This document shows, in pieces, positions 16,071-24,383 of a stretch of 64,000 bases of DNA. The position numbers were made by a program, and so were the translations under genes. Within the stretch, counting starts at the first letter, position 1. Each line of letters begins with the position of its first letter. The notes beneath the pieces were generated by a model. It saw only the letters and a program-made list of their open reading frames with translations, ran no database searches and was not told the DNA's origin. This stretch comes from Salinispirillum sp049115955. GTDB taxonomy: Bacteria; Pseudomonadota; Gammaproteobacteria; Pseudomonadales; Natronospirillaceae. The stretch is taken from the NCBI GenBank assembly GCA_049115955.1, contig JAGDZJ010000014.1:1-64000 (forward strand), read 5' to 3'.

Positions 16071-18215
16071 ATGACAGAAACCATTCGGGCAGATCACTCC
16101 GTGCAAATCGCTTACCAAGACGCTTCTCTCGATATCTGGGATAAAAAATACCGCCTTAAAGACGGTCGGGGCAACAACGTTGATGCTGACATGCATGGTT
16201 CGTTCGCGCGCGTCGCTGAAGCCATTGCCGCAGTTGAGACCACTAAAGCCAAACAAAAGCAGTGGCAAACCAAATTCCTCTGGGCGCTAGAAAATGGTGC
16301 CATTCCGGCGGGTCGTATCTTATCTAACGCCGGTGCTCTTGAGCACAAGCCTGCCACCTCTACCATCAACTGCACCGTATCCGGCACCGTGGAAGACTCC
16401 ATGGACGGCATTCTGCAGAAAGTACACGAAGCTGGCCTGACGTTGAAAGCGGGTTGCGGTATCGGCTACGAGTTTTCTACGCTGCGCCCACGCAATGCCT
16501 TTGTCAGCGGCGCGGGGGCCTATACGTCTGGTCCACTGTCGTTCATGGACATCTACGACCGCATGTGTTTCACCGTGTCCTCTGCCGGTGGTCGCCGCGG
16601 CGCCCAAATGGCAACCTTTGATGTTGGCCACCCGGACGTACAAGAATTCGTAAAAGCCAAGCGTGAAGACGGTCGCTTGCGCCAGTTCAACTTATCGTTG
16701 CTGATTACCGACGAATTCATGAAGTCAGTCATTGACGACAGCGACTGGCCACTGGCTTTTCCTGTATCTGAGAAAGAAGCACAGCGCGACCAACTCGACC
16801 TGAACGACCCAAACCAAGTAGTTTGGCGCGACTGGCACGTGAAAGCCCCCTATTTGCAGAACGACAGCGAACAGGTTGCCTTCCGCGTTTATAAGACGAT
16901 AAAAGCGCGGCATCTGTGGAACGCCATCATGTCGTCCACCTACGACTACGCAGAACCCGGTTTCATTTTGATCGACAAGGTCAATGAAATGAACAATAAC
17001 TGGTTCTGCGAGACCATTCGGGCTACCAACCCTTGTGGCGAACAGCCTTTGCCGCCTTACGGCAGCTGCTTGTTAGGTTCTATCAACCTCACCAAGTTCA
17101 TCGAAAACCCGTTTACCGCCGAAGCGCGTTTTAACTGGGACAAGTTCGACGAAGTGGTCAGCATCTTTACCCGCATGTTGGACAACGTGGTTGAAATCAA
17201 CGGTTTGCCGCTGGAACAGCAACGCGTTGAAATCACCACCAAACGCCGTCATGGCATGGGCTATCTTGGCTTGGGCTCAACCATCACCATGCTCGGCATG
17301 AAGTACGGTGACGAAGGTTCTGTTGAGTTCACTGAAAAAGTGACCAAAGCCATGGCATTAACCGGCTGGCGCACTGCGCTGGACTTGGCCAAAGAAAAGG
17401 GTCCTGCTCCTATTATGGAACAGGAGTTTGAGCTGTCGCCGGAAATGCTGCGCAAGCGCCCTGAGTTGAAAGCCGACGGCTATCAAGTCGGTGACAAACT
17501 GCCAGGGCGTATTCTGCACGCCAAATACAGCCGTTACATGCAGCAGTTGGGTAAAGAAGACCCTGAACTGGTCAGCGAGCTGGCAAAAATTGGCGCGCGT
17601 TTCACGCACCACAGCTCCATTGCCCCTACCGGCACTATTTCATTGTCCATCGCTAACAATGCCAGCAACGGTATTGAGCCCAGCTTTGCGCACCACTACT
17701 CGCGTAACGTAATTCGCGAAGGACGGAAAACCAAAGAGAAAGTCGACGTATTCTCGTTCGAATTGCTCGCTTATCGTGAACTGGTGAACCCGGCGGCCAT
17801 GCCGTACACCGAAGAGGAAGCCAACAAGCTGCCTGAGTACTTTATTACTTCGGACGACATCGCACCGAAGCAGCACGTTGATATCCAAGCTGCCGCACAA
17901 AAGTGGATTGACTCGTCAATCTCTAAGACTGCCAACGTACCGACGGATTATCCTTATGAAGACTTTAAAGACATCTACCTCTATGCGTATGAGAAAGGTC
18001 TCAAAGGCTGCACCACCTTCCGTTTTAACCCTGAAGCATTCCAGGGTGTTCTGGTCAAAGAGAAAGACCTCGAAAACACCACCTACCGATTCCAATTGGA
18101 AGACGGAAGCACCATCGAACTGAAGGGTAACGACAAGGTTGAATACGACGGCGAAGAGCACACTGCCGCCAACCTATTCGATGCCCTCAAAGAAGGCTAC
18201 TACGGTAAGTTCTAA
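16071..18215 (+). CDS. nrdJa: Adenosylcobalamin-dependent ribonucleotide reductase, large part (NrdJa)
   Basis: This is the catalytic part of class II ribonucleotide reductase, reducing ribonucleotides with a B12-derived radical independently of oxygen. The class II signatures are clear: TSTINCTVSGTVEDSMDGI, the glycine-rich LKAGCGIGYEFSTLRPRNAFVSGAGAYTSG region and NPCGEQPLPPYGSCLLGSINL. Split NrdJa/NrdJb proteins of these sizes are known from Pseudomonas aeruginosa. The ATG at 16071 has AGGA upstream (714 residues); an in-frame GTG at 16017 would add 18 residues. nrdJb follows after 12 bp. Confidence 0.94.
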   Translation: MTETIRADHSVQIAYQDASLDIWDKKYRLKDGRGNNVDADMHGSFARVAEAIAAVETTKAKQKQWQTKFLWALENGAIPAGRILSNAGALEHKPATSTINCTVSGTVEDSMDGILQKVHEAGLTLKAGCGIGYEFSTLRPRNAFVSGAGAYTSGPLSFMDIYDRMCFTVSSAGGRRGAQMATFDVGHPDVQEFVKAKREDGRLRQFNLSLLITDEFMKSVIDDSDWPLAFPVSEKEAQRDQLDLNDPNQVVWRDWHVKAPYLQNDSEQVAFRVYKTIKARHLWNAIMSSTYDYAEPGFILIDKVNEMNNNWFCETIRATNPCGEQPLPPYGSCLLGSINLTKFIENPFTAEARFNWDKFDEVVSIFTRMLDNVVEINGLPLEQQRVEITTKRRHGMGYLGLGSTITMLGMKYGDEGSVEFTEKVTKAMALTGWRTALDLAKEKGPAPIMEQEFELSPEMLRKRPELKADGYQVGDKLPGRILHAKYSRYMQQLGKEDPELVSELAKIGARFTHHSSIAPTGTISLSIANNASNGIEPSFAHHYSRNVIREGRKTKEKVDVFSFELLAYRELVNPAAMPYTEEEANKLPEYFITSDDIAPKQHVDIQAAAQKWIDSSISKTANVPTDYPYEDFKDIYLYAYEKGLKGCTTFRFNPEAFQGVLVKEKDLENTTYRFQLEDGSTIELKGNDKVEYDGEEHTAANLFDALKEGYYGKF

Positions 18216-18227
18216 TCAGGATTCATC

Positions 18228-18923
18228 ATGACAGTACATAAAATTGGTAAAAAGATAACCGGCTACGAAGTGGTCTCCGCTGAAAAAGCGGCCGCTGAAG
18301 CCAAAGCTTCGGCGCCACAACTGCAGCAGATTCACGAATCATTGGATCGCCCGGAAGTATTGCTGGGCTCAACGTACAAGATCAAAACACCGATGTCGGA
18401 ACACGCCCTGTACGTGACCATCAACGACATCGTGTTGAATCAAGGTACTGAGCACGAAGAGCGCTGGCCATTTGAAGTGTTCATTAACTCGAAGAACATG
18501 GACCACTTCCAGTGGGTCGTTGCCTTAACGCGGGTTATTTCCGCGGTTTTCCGTAAGGGCGGTGATGTAACCTTCTTGGTTGATGAGATGAAGGCCGTAT
18601 TCGACCCGCAAGGTGGCTACTTCAAGCCTGGCGGTAAGTTCATGCCCTCACTGGTAGCAGAAATTGGTGACGCCATCGAAAGCCACATGAAGATGATTGG
18701 CTTGATCAAAGACGAAGGTCTTAGCGAACATCAAATGAAGTTGATCAACGAAAAGCGCGCCGAGTATGAAAAACTGAACGGTGGTTCTGCGGCCAAGGCA
18801 GTGGCAGCCGAATCAGGCTTTCCACCGGATGCGCGCCTGTGCAATAAGTGCAACACGAAAGCCATGGTTATTCTGGATGGTTGCCAGACGTGTTTGAATT
18901 GCGGCGATTCTAAATGCGGCTGA
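18228..18923 (+). CDS. nrdJb: Ribonucleotide reductase C-terminal part (NrdJb, TSCPD domain)
   Basis: This 231-residue protein corresponds to the C-terminal part of long class II reductases, including the TSCPD domain (about residues 45-150). It ends in a cysteine-rich tail, CNKCNTKAMVILDGCQTCLNCGDSKCG, which probably supplies the shuttle cysteines that re-reduce the active site. It must work with NrdJa. The length equals that of the P. aeruginosa NrdJb. The ATG follows CAGGA by 8 bp and the gene sits 12 bp after nrdJa, so the two are cotranscribed. Confidence 0.93.
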   Translation: MTVHKIGKKITGYEVVSAEKAAAEAKASAPQLQQIHESLDRPEVLLGSTYKIKTPMSEHALYVTINDIVLNQGTEHEERWPFEVFINSKNMDHFQWVVALTRVISAVFRKGGDVTFLVDEMKAVFDPQGGYFKPGGKFMPSLVAEIGDAIESHMKMIGLIKDEGLSEHQMKLINEKRAEYEKLNGGSAAKAVAAESGFPPDARLCNKCNTKAMVILDGCQTCLNCGDSKCG

Positions 18924-18941
18924 TCTTCGGCCACCGCTAGA

Positions 18942-18979
18942 CTGCGCCCCTTCGATAAGTCCTTTATCTGGGGGCGCAG
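18942..18979 (+). terminator. Hairpin after nrdJb
   Basis: CTGCGCCCC (18942-18950) pairs with GGGGCGCAG (18971-18979), with an inner GATAA/TTATC pairing, a strong 38-nt structure 19 bp past the stop. No T run follows, so termination may need Rho, or the stem may protect the mRNA end. Confidence 0.45.
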
Positions 18980-19393
18980 CGTCATCGTTTCGTAACCTGT
19001 ACAAAATTCCACCCCCCTCTTATTAAAAAAAAGCCGAAAAGACTGTTAATGCCCCGCAATAAGAGTATGCTTGATCTCAGTTACACAAGTAGCAGGCTTC
19101 TTAGCCGCTCGAATGCTTATGCCTTTGGTTACAGTGGTGCTAAACCACCTCACGAAAGAACATTGCTCCAAGCGTCTATCTATCCCCTTCTATTTGATGT
19201 GATACAGAGCATGTGCTCTGGCAGGTGTTGACCTCGGGTCTCACTTGATGCGCGAAGCTGTTGTTTTCGAAGAAACCTTTGGGTACTCCGTTGAATTGCT
19301 CCGCCTAATGAAATCGGCTAGGTGTTAAAACTAGCCACGAAAGTACCTTCCCCTTGGGGTGGGTGTGAAAAGTAAAAGAGGAATACAGAAAAA
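18980..19393 (+). promoter_or_regulatory. Long leader of the cold-shock gene
   Basis: About 410 bp separate the nrdJb hairpin from the cold-shock gene. It holds no credible gene: a 60-codon reading frame at 19049 has no family features. Long structured 5' leaders are typical of cspA-type genes and control mRNA stability and translation at low temperature. Short inverted repeats such as AGAGCATGTGCTCT (19207-19220) support a structured leader. The promoter itself is not clear by eye. Confidence 0.45.
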
Positions 19394-19606
19394 ATGTCAG
19401 GTCAAACTATTACCGGCACAGTAAAATGGTTCAACGATGAGAAAGGTTTCGGCTTCATCGAGCGTGAAGGCGGTACAGACGTATTCGTTCATTTCCGTGC
19501 AATCAACGGTACTGGTCGTCGCTCTCTGTCAGAAGGCCAGCAAGTTACTTTCGAAGTAACCCAAGGTCAGAAAGGCCCACAGGCTGAGAACGTAACTCCT
19601 CTGTAA
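19394..19606 (+). CDS. CspA-family cold-shock protein
   Basis: This 70-residue single-domain OB-fold protein binds single-stranded RNA and DNA as an RNA chaperone. The start GTVKWFNDEKGFGFIE contains RNP1 (KGFGFIE), and RNP2 is VFVHF. Length and sequence match CspA/CspE-type proteins; the paralogue letter cannot be assigned. It is a single-gene transcript with a long leader and a strong terminator, so it is probably controlled post-transcriptionally. Confidence 0.97.
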   Translation: MSGQTITGTVKWFNDEKGFGFIEREGGTDVFVHFRAINGTGRRSLSEGQQVTFEVTQGQKGPQAENVTPL

Positions 19607-19647
19607 GGCATTGCCTAACATTGCAGTTAGCGTGAGCTTCTGAACTT

Positions 19648-19674
19648 AAAAAGGCGGTATCTACCGCCTTTTTT
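19648..19674 (+). terminator. Intrinsic terminator after the cold-shock gene
   Basis: A perfect 12-bp stem (AAAAAGGCGGTA, 19648-19659, against TACCGCCTTTTT, 19662-19673) with a two-base centre and following T run. Because of the A run it could also work for the convergent ybaK transcript. Confidence 0.93.
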
Positions 19675-19734
19675 GTGTCTGCGATTCCTGCTCGCTGCGC
19701 CTTTGGCGGATGATGCTACGCTCTTCCGCCCTAT

Positions 19735-20214
19735 CTATGCCTCGTCAATCTCTGCCACATCTGCCTTAATCGCTGACAACTCCTGCACCAATATCGCCGG
19801 TGCAATCTCTATCTCAAGACCACGACGTCCCGCGCTGATAAAAATCGTTGCCTGTGCTTCGGCTCGACAATCAAGAACCGTCGGCAGTCTCTTTTTCTGA
19901 CCCAAAGGGCTGATACCGCCCAGCACGTACCCGGTGATGCGTTGCGCATCGTCACCATTAGCCATGCTCGCTTTCTTCCAACCCAATGACTTGGCCGCAC
20001 GTTTCAGGTTAAGCATACCGGCTACCGGCACAATGGCAGTGGCGAACTTCCCGGCACCATCACTCACCAACAGTGTCTTAAACACCTTGTCTGGCGACAG
20101 GCCCAACTTCTCCGAAGCTTCCAGGCCGTAACCTTGACTACCGGCCACATGCTCATAGCTGTGCAGAGTAAAAGGTAGGCGTTTTTTCTTAAGCGCATCA
20201 ACCGCCGGCGTCAT
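19735..20214 (-). CDS. ybaK: Cys-tRNA(Pro) deacylase YbaK
   Basis: YbaK hydrolyses Cys-tRNA(Pro), a mischarging product of prolyl-tRNA synthetase, as a free-standing editing domain. Family features include the FTLHSYEHV-type N-terminus, LGLSPDKVFKTLLV, a conserved Lys-rich substrate region (RAAKSLGWKKASMA) and GYVLGGISPLGQKKRLPTVLD, which carries the characteristic GxxxGGISPxG motif. Length 159 is normal. It is 16 bp downstream of the poly-Asp membrane protein gene on the same strand, so they are probably cotranscribed. Confidence 0.93.
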   Translation of the reverse strand: MTPAVDALKKKRLPFTLHSYEHVAGSQGYGLEASEKLGLSPDKVFKTLLVSDGAGKFATAIVPVAGMLNLKRAAKSLGWKKASMANGDDAQRITGYVLGGISPLGQKKRLPTVLDCRAEAQATIFISAGRRGLEIEIAPAILVQELSAIKADVAEIDEA

Positions 20215-20230
20215 AACGTCCTCGTCTCAC

Positions 20231-21148
20231 TCAATGACGAGGATCTTGGTCATCCGACGAACGCGGTGGCGAGTCATGATCCAACGCCGCACCATCATTC
20301 TGGGCACGCCATTCGTGAGTCTCTCCTTCGTCATCATCGTCATCATCGTCATCATCGTCATCATCGTCATCATCGTCATCATCGTCATCATCGTCATCAT
20401 CGGAGTCGTCCACGCCAGTGGGTGCGTATTCGCACAACCAACGATAGATCAACGACAAGATGGCCACTTGAACCAAATTGAAATACACACTGACCGCTAT
20501 CGACAAGATACTGCCAACCAAGCCACCCAGTGCGTTCTGCAAGAACATCGGCACAATGCTGATCAACAACGGAAATACAATACCCAACACCCCGACACGC
20601 CAATAATGCCCCGCGGCCATTTGCCCTGCCGCGCGCAAACCGCCCCCCAAGCCCAAAGCAATGCGAGGGAAAATCATGGAAAAACGACCGTACACCAGAA
20701 TGGCCACCACTAGGGCGATGAGCAACGCAACAGAACCGAAAATACCCACGCCCGTCATGGTTGACACCATCACCAAGGGCGCTGCCACTAGGCTGGCGAT
20801 CAGAATGATCACAACCGGTAAGCCAACGGACCAACCAAAGTAGAACAACTCGGGCCCACCGAAACGCAGGAACCCTGGCGGCTGTTGCGTCTTACCTTGA
20901 ATAAAAATCTGATGTGCAGGCACAGCAATCATGGCGCCAATAGCCAACGCCACCAAAGCCAAGCTGATTAGCATGCCATAGTTCGGCTCGTCACCACTGA
21001 GCTGGGTGCTGGCCAACTGCACAACCACTAACAATAAAATGGGCCAACGAAGAGAGGTCCACAGCGTATTCGCCATTTGCACCGGTAAGCGAAAAGCGGC
21101 TGACACAACATCGCCAATGGGTAACTTAAGATCAACAGGTAACTGCAA
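20231..21148 (-). CDS. Multi-pass membrane protein with poly-aspartate tail
   Basis: Residues 1-235 contain about six hydrophobic helices with a Gly-rich segment (ALGLGGGLRAAGQMAAGHYWR), somewhat like the YciC/glycerophosphoryl-diester membrane-protein type, but I do not recognise a specific family. The tail after residue 245 has about 24 consecutive aspartates encoded by a perfect 9-bp tandem repeat, then a short polar end (EGETHEW...DQDPRH). The tract would be strongly anionic and may bind cations. ybaK follows on the same strand. Confidence 0.75.
   Translation of the reverse strand: MQLPVDLKLPIGDVVSAAFRLPVQMANTLWTSLRWPILLLVVVQLASTQLSGDEPNYGMLISLALVALAIGAMIAVPAHQIFIQGKTQQPPGFLRFGGPELFYFGWSVGLPVVIILIASLVAAPLVMVSTMTGVGIFGSVALLIALVVAILVYGRFSMIFPRIALGLGGGLRAAGQMAAGHYWRVGVLGIVFPLLISIVPMFLQNALGGLVGSILSIAVSVYFNLVQVAILSLIYRWLCEYAPTGVDDSDDDDDDDDDDDDDDDDDDDDDDDDEGETHEWRAQNDGAALDHDSPPRSSDDQDPRH
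20329..20400. repeat. Perfect 9-bp tandem repeat, 8 units
   Basis: CGTCATCAT is repeated exactly eight times (72 bp). On the minus strand it encodes GAT/GAC aspartate codons in the tail of the membrane protein. Each unit is three codons, so slippage changes tail length without shifting the frame. Confidence 0.97.
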
Positions 21149-21285
21149 AATTGACTCCCGTCGCTATGTATTAGAATATGACCGTATTGTGCCTTGAGTG
21201 GCGGGAAAGTCCAGCAAGCTGATAACGACGTATGTACACCACTCATAGGCCATTGCCACAAACAGCAGCTTTTCAGGAGAGTATT

Positions 21286-22101
21286 ATGCCAATGGACACA
21301 CAAGAAATTTGGGCGACGTACATTGTTCCTTGGGCCACCAACATCGGGTTGGCCATTATTGTCTTTTTAGTCGGTAAGTGGTTAGTCAGCATAGTCAGTA
21401 AAAGACTGTCGAGCGTGATGACCAAGGCCAGACTGGACCCTATGTTGGTGGTCTTTTTAGGCAACATCATCAATGCCGTACTGTTGTTGGTCGTCGTGGT
21501 CGCCGCCTTGTCACAACTGGGTATCGAAACCACATCGCTGGTTGCCTTGCTCGGTGCCGCCGGTATCGCCGTTGGTTTAGCGCTGAAAGATTCGCTGTCA
21601 CATTTTGCCGCTGGCGTCATGATCATCCTCTTTCGTCCCTTCAAAGCAGGCGACTATGTAGAGGTCGCTGACACCGGTGGCACGGTGATGAAAATAACCG
21701 TGTTCAGTACCGAACTTAAAACCCCGGACGCAAAGCAAGTCATCGTACCCAATGGCTCGATCTTCGGCTCTAACGTGGTCAACTACTCCGCCATGGACAC
21801 GCGTCGCATTGATCTAATCATTGGGATCGCCTACGACGCTGACATGAAGAAAGCCAAGAATGTCATTATGGAAGTGTTGAAGGCCCACCCCAGTGTTTTG
21901 CCGGAGCCCGAACCCTTGGTTGCCGTGTCTGAACTGGCCGATTCTTCGGTCAACTTAGTAGTACGTCCTTGGGTGAATACTCCTGACCTTTGGCCGACAC
22001 GATTTGCCTTGATTGAGCAGATCAAAGAAGCGCTGGACGCTAACGACATCACCATTCCTTTCCCACAAATGGATGTACACTTTGACCGCCCAACAGAATA
22101 A
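21286..22101 (+). CDS. mscS: Small-conductance mechanosensitive channel (MscS family)
   Basis: This 271-residue protein has the size and plan of E. coli MscS (286): three membrane helices, the pore helix with Gly/Ala packing (ALLGAAGIAVGLALKDSLSHFAAGVMI), a beta domain with the family-typical RPFKAGDYVEVADTGGTV, IVPNGSIFGSNVVNYSAM, and an alpha/beta C-terminal domain. It releases solutes on hypo-osmotic shock. The ATG at 21286 follows AGGAGAG; an earlier ATG at 21232 lacks a ribosome site. A GNAT gene overlaps its 3' end. Confidence 0.95.
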   Translation: MPMDTQEIWATYIVPWATNIGLAIIVFLVGKWLVSIVSKRLSSVMTKARLDPMLVVFLGNIINAVLLLVVVVAALSQLGIETTSLVALLGAAGIAVGLALKDSLSHFAAGVMIILFRPFKAGDYVEVADTGGTVMKITVFSTELKTPDAKQVIVPNGSIFGSNVVNYSAMDTRRIDLIIGIAYDADMKKAKNVIMEVLKAHPSVLPEPEPLVAVSELADSSVNLVVRPWVNTPDLWPTRFALIEQIKEALDANDITIPFPQMDVHFDRPTE

Positions 22102-22609
22102 GTTGCCGACTTATCGACTGCGTACCGCAAGCCACGACGACCTACCAGGCATTGTAGCCATCTACAACGCCTCAATTCCCGGTCGTCTGGCGACAGCCGA
22201 TACGCAGCCTATTACCGTCGCTGACCGGGAAGACTGGTTTATTGCCCATCAACGACCTGAGCGACCTTTGGTCGTTGCGGTCGAGGACCAGAACGATACG
22301 CAGATCCTCGGCTGGGCGTGTTTCAGCAACTTCTACGGCCGCCCCGCGTATAATGGTACCGTAGAGCTGGCGGTGTACGTCGCACCTTCTGCGCAAGGTC
22401 GCGGCATCGCAAAAGCGCTGACCCAGCACCTATTGGACACGGCACCGAGTATCGGTGTGCATACGGTGTTGGGGTTTGTGTTTTCGCACAACCAGCCCAG
22501 TCTCAAATTGCTGACCGGGCTCGGGTTCGCCCCATGGGGCGGACTGCCCGACGTGGCTATTTTGGATGAAGACAGCCGAAGCCTGACGATTGTCGGCCGA
22601 AAAGTATAA
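22073..22609 (+). CDS. GNAT N-acetyltransferase, phosphinothricin acetyltransferase-like
   Basis: This 178-residue protein has the GNAT fold. RTASHDDLPGIVAIYNASIPGRLATADTQPIT is typical of the phosphinothricin/methionine-sulfone acetyltransferase group, VELAVYVAPSAQGRGIAKALTQHLLD contains the acetyl-CoA loop (QGRGIA), and FSHNQPSLKLLTGLGFAPWGGLPDVA completes the domain. The ATG at 22073 overlaps mscS by 29 bp, suggesting coupling; an earlier in-frame start would extend deep into mscS. The substrate is probably a small amine or amino-acid analogue, which is inference. Confidence 0.85.
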   Translation: MYTLTAQQNKLPTYRLRTASHDDLPGIVAIYNASIPGRLATADTQPITVADREDWFIAHQRPERPLVVAVEDQNDTQILGWACFSNFYGRPAYNGTVELAVYVAPSAQGRGIAKALTQHLLDTAPSIGVHTVLGFVFSHNQPSLKLLTGLGFAPWGGLPDVAILDEDSRSLTIVGRKV

Positions 22610-22610
22610 T

Positions 22611-23369
22611 TTAGACAGGGATCGGGCAGTCAATAAACTCGACGTCAACACCCCACTGTTTTGCCGCTTCAGCGCCTACCGCTTGCACACCATAACGCTC
22701 GGTTGCATGGTGCCCAGCGGCAAAATAGTGAATACCCAGCTCGCGCGCAGCGTGCACTGTGGGTTCTGAGATCTCCCCACTGACATAAGCATCGGCACCC
22801 GCCGCCCAAGCGTCTTGAATCATGCCTTGCGCCCCGCCAGTACACCAAGCAATGCGCCGAATCTTATCCGGCCCGCCTGCAATGTGCAGTGGTTCGTAAT
22901 CAAGTGCACGGGTCAATTGCTCTTTTAGTTGCTCAGCTGACACAGGCTGGGCAGGTGTGCCTATGTTGCCAATGGGTCGCGGCCCAGCCTTCATGCCGCC
23001 GTCTGTTTGCCAGCCCATACGAGCCGCCAATTGAGCATTGTTACCCAATACCGGGTGCGCATCCAACGGCAAATGATAGGCCCACAACGAAACACCGGCA
23101 TCCAATAAGGTCTGTATGCGTCGTCGCTTCATGCCGGTGATGCAGGCGTCTTCACCCTTCCAGAAATAACCATGATGTACCAACACCGCATCCGCGCCGG
23201 CCGCTATTGCCTGATCCAGAAACAATTGACTGGCCGTGACCCCGAGCACCAATTTTCGCACCGGACGCGCCCCCTCAACCTGTAGCCCGTTCGGGCAATA
23301 GTCTTGGAAAGCGTGAGGCTCCAGTACGTCATTAAACCATTGGTTCAACTGCTTTATTTCAACCGCCAT
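22611..23369 (-). CDS. Nif3-like dinuclear metal-centre protein (YbgI)
   Basis: The 252-residue protein matches the Nif3/YbgI family: CPNGLQVEG near residue 25, ADAVLVHHGYFWKGE with metal-ligand histidines, YHLPLDAHPVLGNNAQLAA, and a C-terminal HHATERYGVQAVG with two further His residues. YbgI forms a toroidal hexamer with a dinuclear metal site; its role is unsettled, though it is often called a GTP cyclohydrolase I type 2 homologue. The ATG at 23369 has AAGGAG upstream; a GTG one codon earlier is possible. Confidence 0.9.
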   Translation of the reverse strand: MAVEIKQLNQWFNDVLEPHAFQDYCPNGLQVEGARPVRKLVLGVTASQLFLDQAIAAGADAVLVHHGYFWKGEDACITGMKRRRIQTLLDAGVSLWAYHLPLDAHPVLGNNAQLAARMGWQTDGGMKAGPRPIGNIGTPAQPVSAEQLKEQLTRALDYEPLHIAGGPDKIRRIAWCTGGAQGMIQDAWAAGADAYVSGEISEPTVHAARELGIHYFAAGHHATERYGVQAVGAEAAKQWGVDVEFIDCPIPV

Positions 23370-23428
23370 CACCTTGTCTCCTTATACGATGCATTGTGTC
23401 ACTGCAGAATGTTAACGCACTTTGCGGC

Positions 23429-24280
23429 TTATTGCTCGGCCACACCGGCTTGTGCGCGGCACGCCGCTCGGTAGTCACTGGGCGACAACCCGGTTTGGCG
23501 GCGAAACCAGTGAGTAAAATTGAATGCATCCTGATAGCCCACACGCTGAGCGATCTGCCTGACTTGCCACTCCGAGTACTGTAACAGCTCACGCGCCCGT
23601 GCCAGTCGCATGGAGGCCACCTTCTGCATAGGCCCTTGCTGAAAGTACTGACGGCATAGACGATGAAAATGTGACGGTGAATAGTGCAGTTCTGCCGCTA
23701 ACGCTTCCAGCGACCAAGGTACATGCAAGCGGTCTTCCAGTTGCTGGAACAGACGAAGGAGACGTTCATGTGTGATGTCACGCTGTGCATCCTGCGTGAC
23801 TTCTTCGCTGACCAGCTCGGTCACCATCTGAGTCAAACGCCGACGCCGAGAGGAATGCATTTGGTGATACAGGCCATGCAGTAAATGATACAAACTCCAG
23901 CACGCATCGGACGGCTGCACCCCGGCACGACGGGTGTGCAAAAAGCTCCAGCGCTCGTTGTCCGGTAATAGAATCCAGCAGGTCTTCCATTCCGCCCCGT
24001 CGATCTCAAACCGGAACGGCTGACCCGCCGGCATAAACATCAGTTCACCGGCCTGCACTCCGTGCTGTTGGTTGGGAAGATACAATTTCCCCTGCCCATC
24101 CACCGTAAACACTAGTGTATGTACATCGGGCAACTTGCGCCCGACCACATAGGTGCCTCGTAGCCAACTCACTCCGGCCATACGCCAATGATGCTGAGCG
24201 AATTCAGGAAACTCCTGTTCGGTGAGGAAGTTTTCCCGACAACGCTCATCTATATTAAAAATATCTTCCCACATGATCAT
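23429..24280 (-). CDS. AraC-family transcriptional regulator
   Basis: The N-terminal cupin-like sensor domain (TLVFTVDGQGKLYLPNQQHGVQAGELMFMPAGQPFRFEI) is followed by a C-terminal double helix-turn-helix: WSLEALAAELHYSPSHFHRLCRQYFQQGPMQKV and VRQIAQRVGYQDAFNFTHWFRRQTGLSPSDYR. This is the standard AraC sugar- or stress-sensor plan at 283 residues. It diverges from the MATE gene across about 100 bp, making that transporter a plausible target. The ligand cannot be read from the sequence. Confidence 0.92.
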   Translation of the reverse strand: MIMWEDIFNIDERCRENFLTEQEFPEFAQHHWRMAGVSWLRGTYVVGRKLPDVHTLVFTVDGQGKLYLPNQQHGVQAGELMFMPAGQPFRFEIDGAEWKTCWILLPDNERWSFLHTRRAGVQPSDACWSLYHLLHGLYHQMHSSRRRRLTQMVTELVSEEVTQDAQRDITHERLLRLFQQLEDRLHVPWSLEALAAELHYSPSHFHRLCRQYFQQGPMQKVASMRLARARELLQYSEWQVRQIAQRVGYQDAFNFTHWFRRQTGLSPSDYRAACRAQAGVAEQ

Positions 24281-24383
24281 TTTTCACAGGCATGTCGATG
24301 ACTTTGAACATACCACTGGAGCCCATGGAAGTCTAAAATCCACATCGTTCTCTCACCGCTCTCTCTTCGTTAGGATCGCCCCA

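Noticed and set aside
19049..19231. 60-codon frame in the cold-shock leader
   Set aside because: There is no ribosome site, family similarity or conserved feature; long untranslated leaders are normal for this gene type.
20329..20400. Possible CRISPR array
   Set aside because: The 9-bp units are directly adjacent without spacers and lie within a coding sequence; it is a coding microsatellite.
20266..20481. Plus-strand frame encoding His-Arg repeats
   Set aside because: It is the reverse reading of the Asp-codon repeat in the real minus-strand gene and has no ribosome site or family features.
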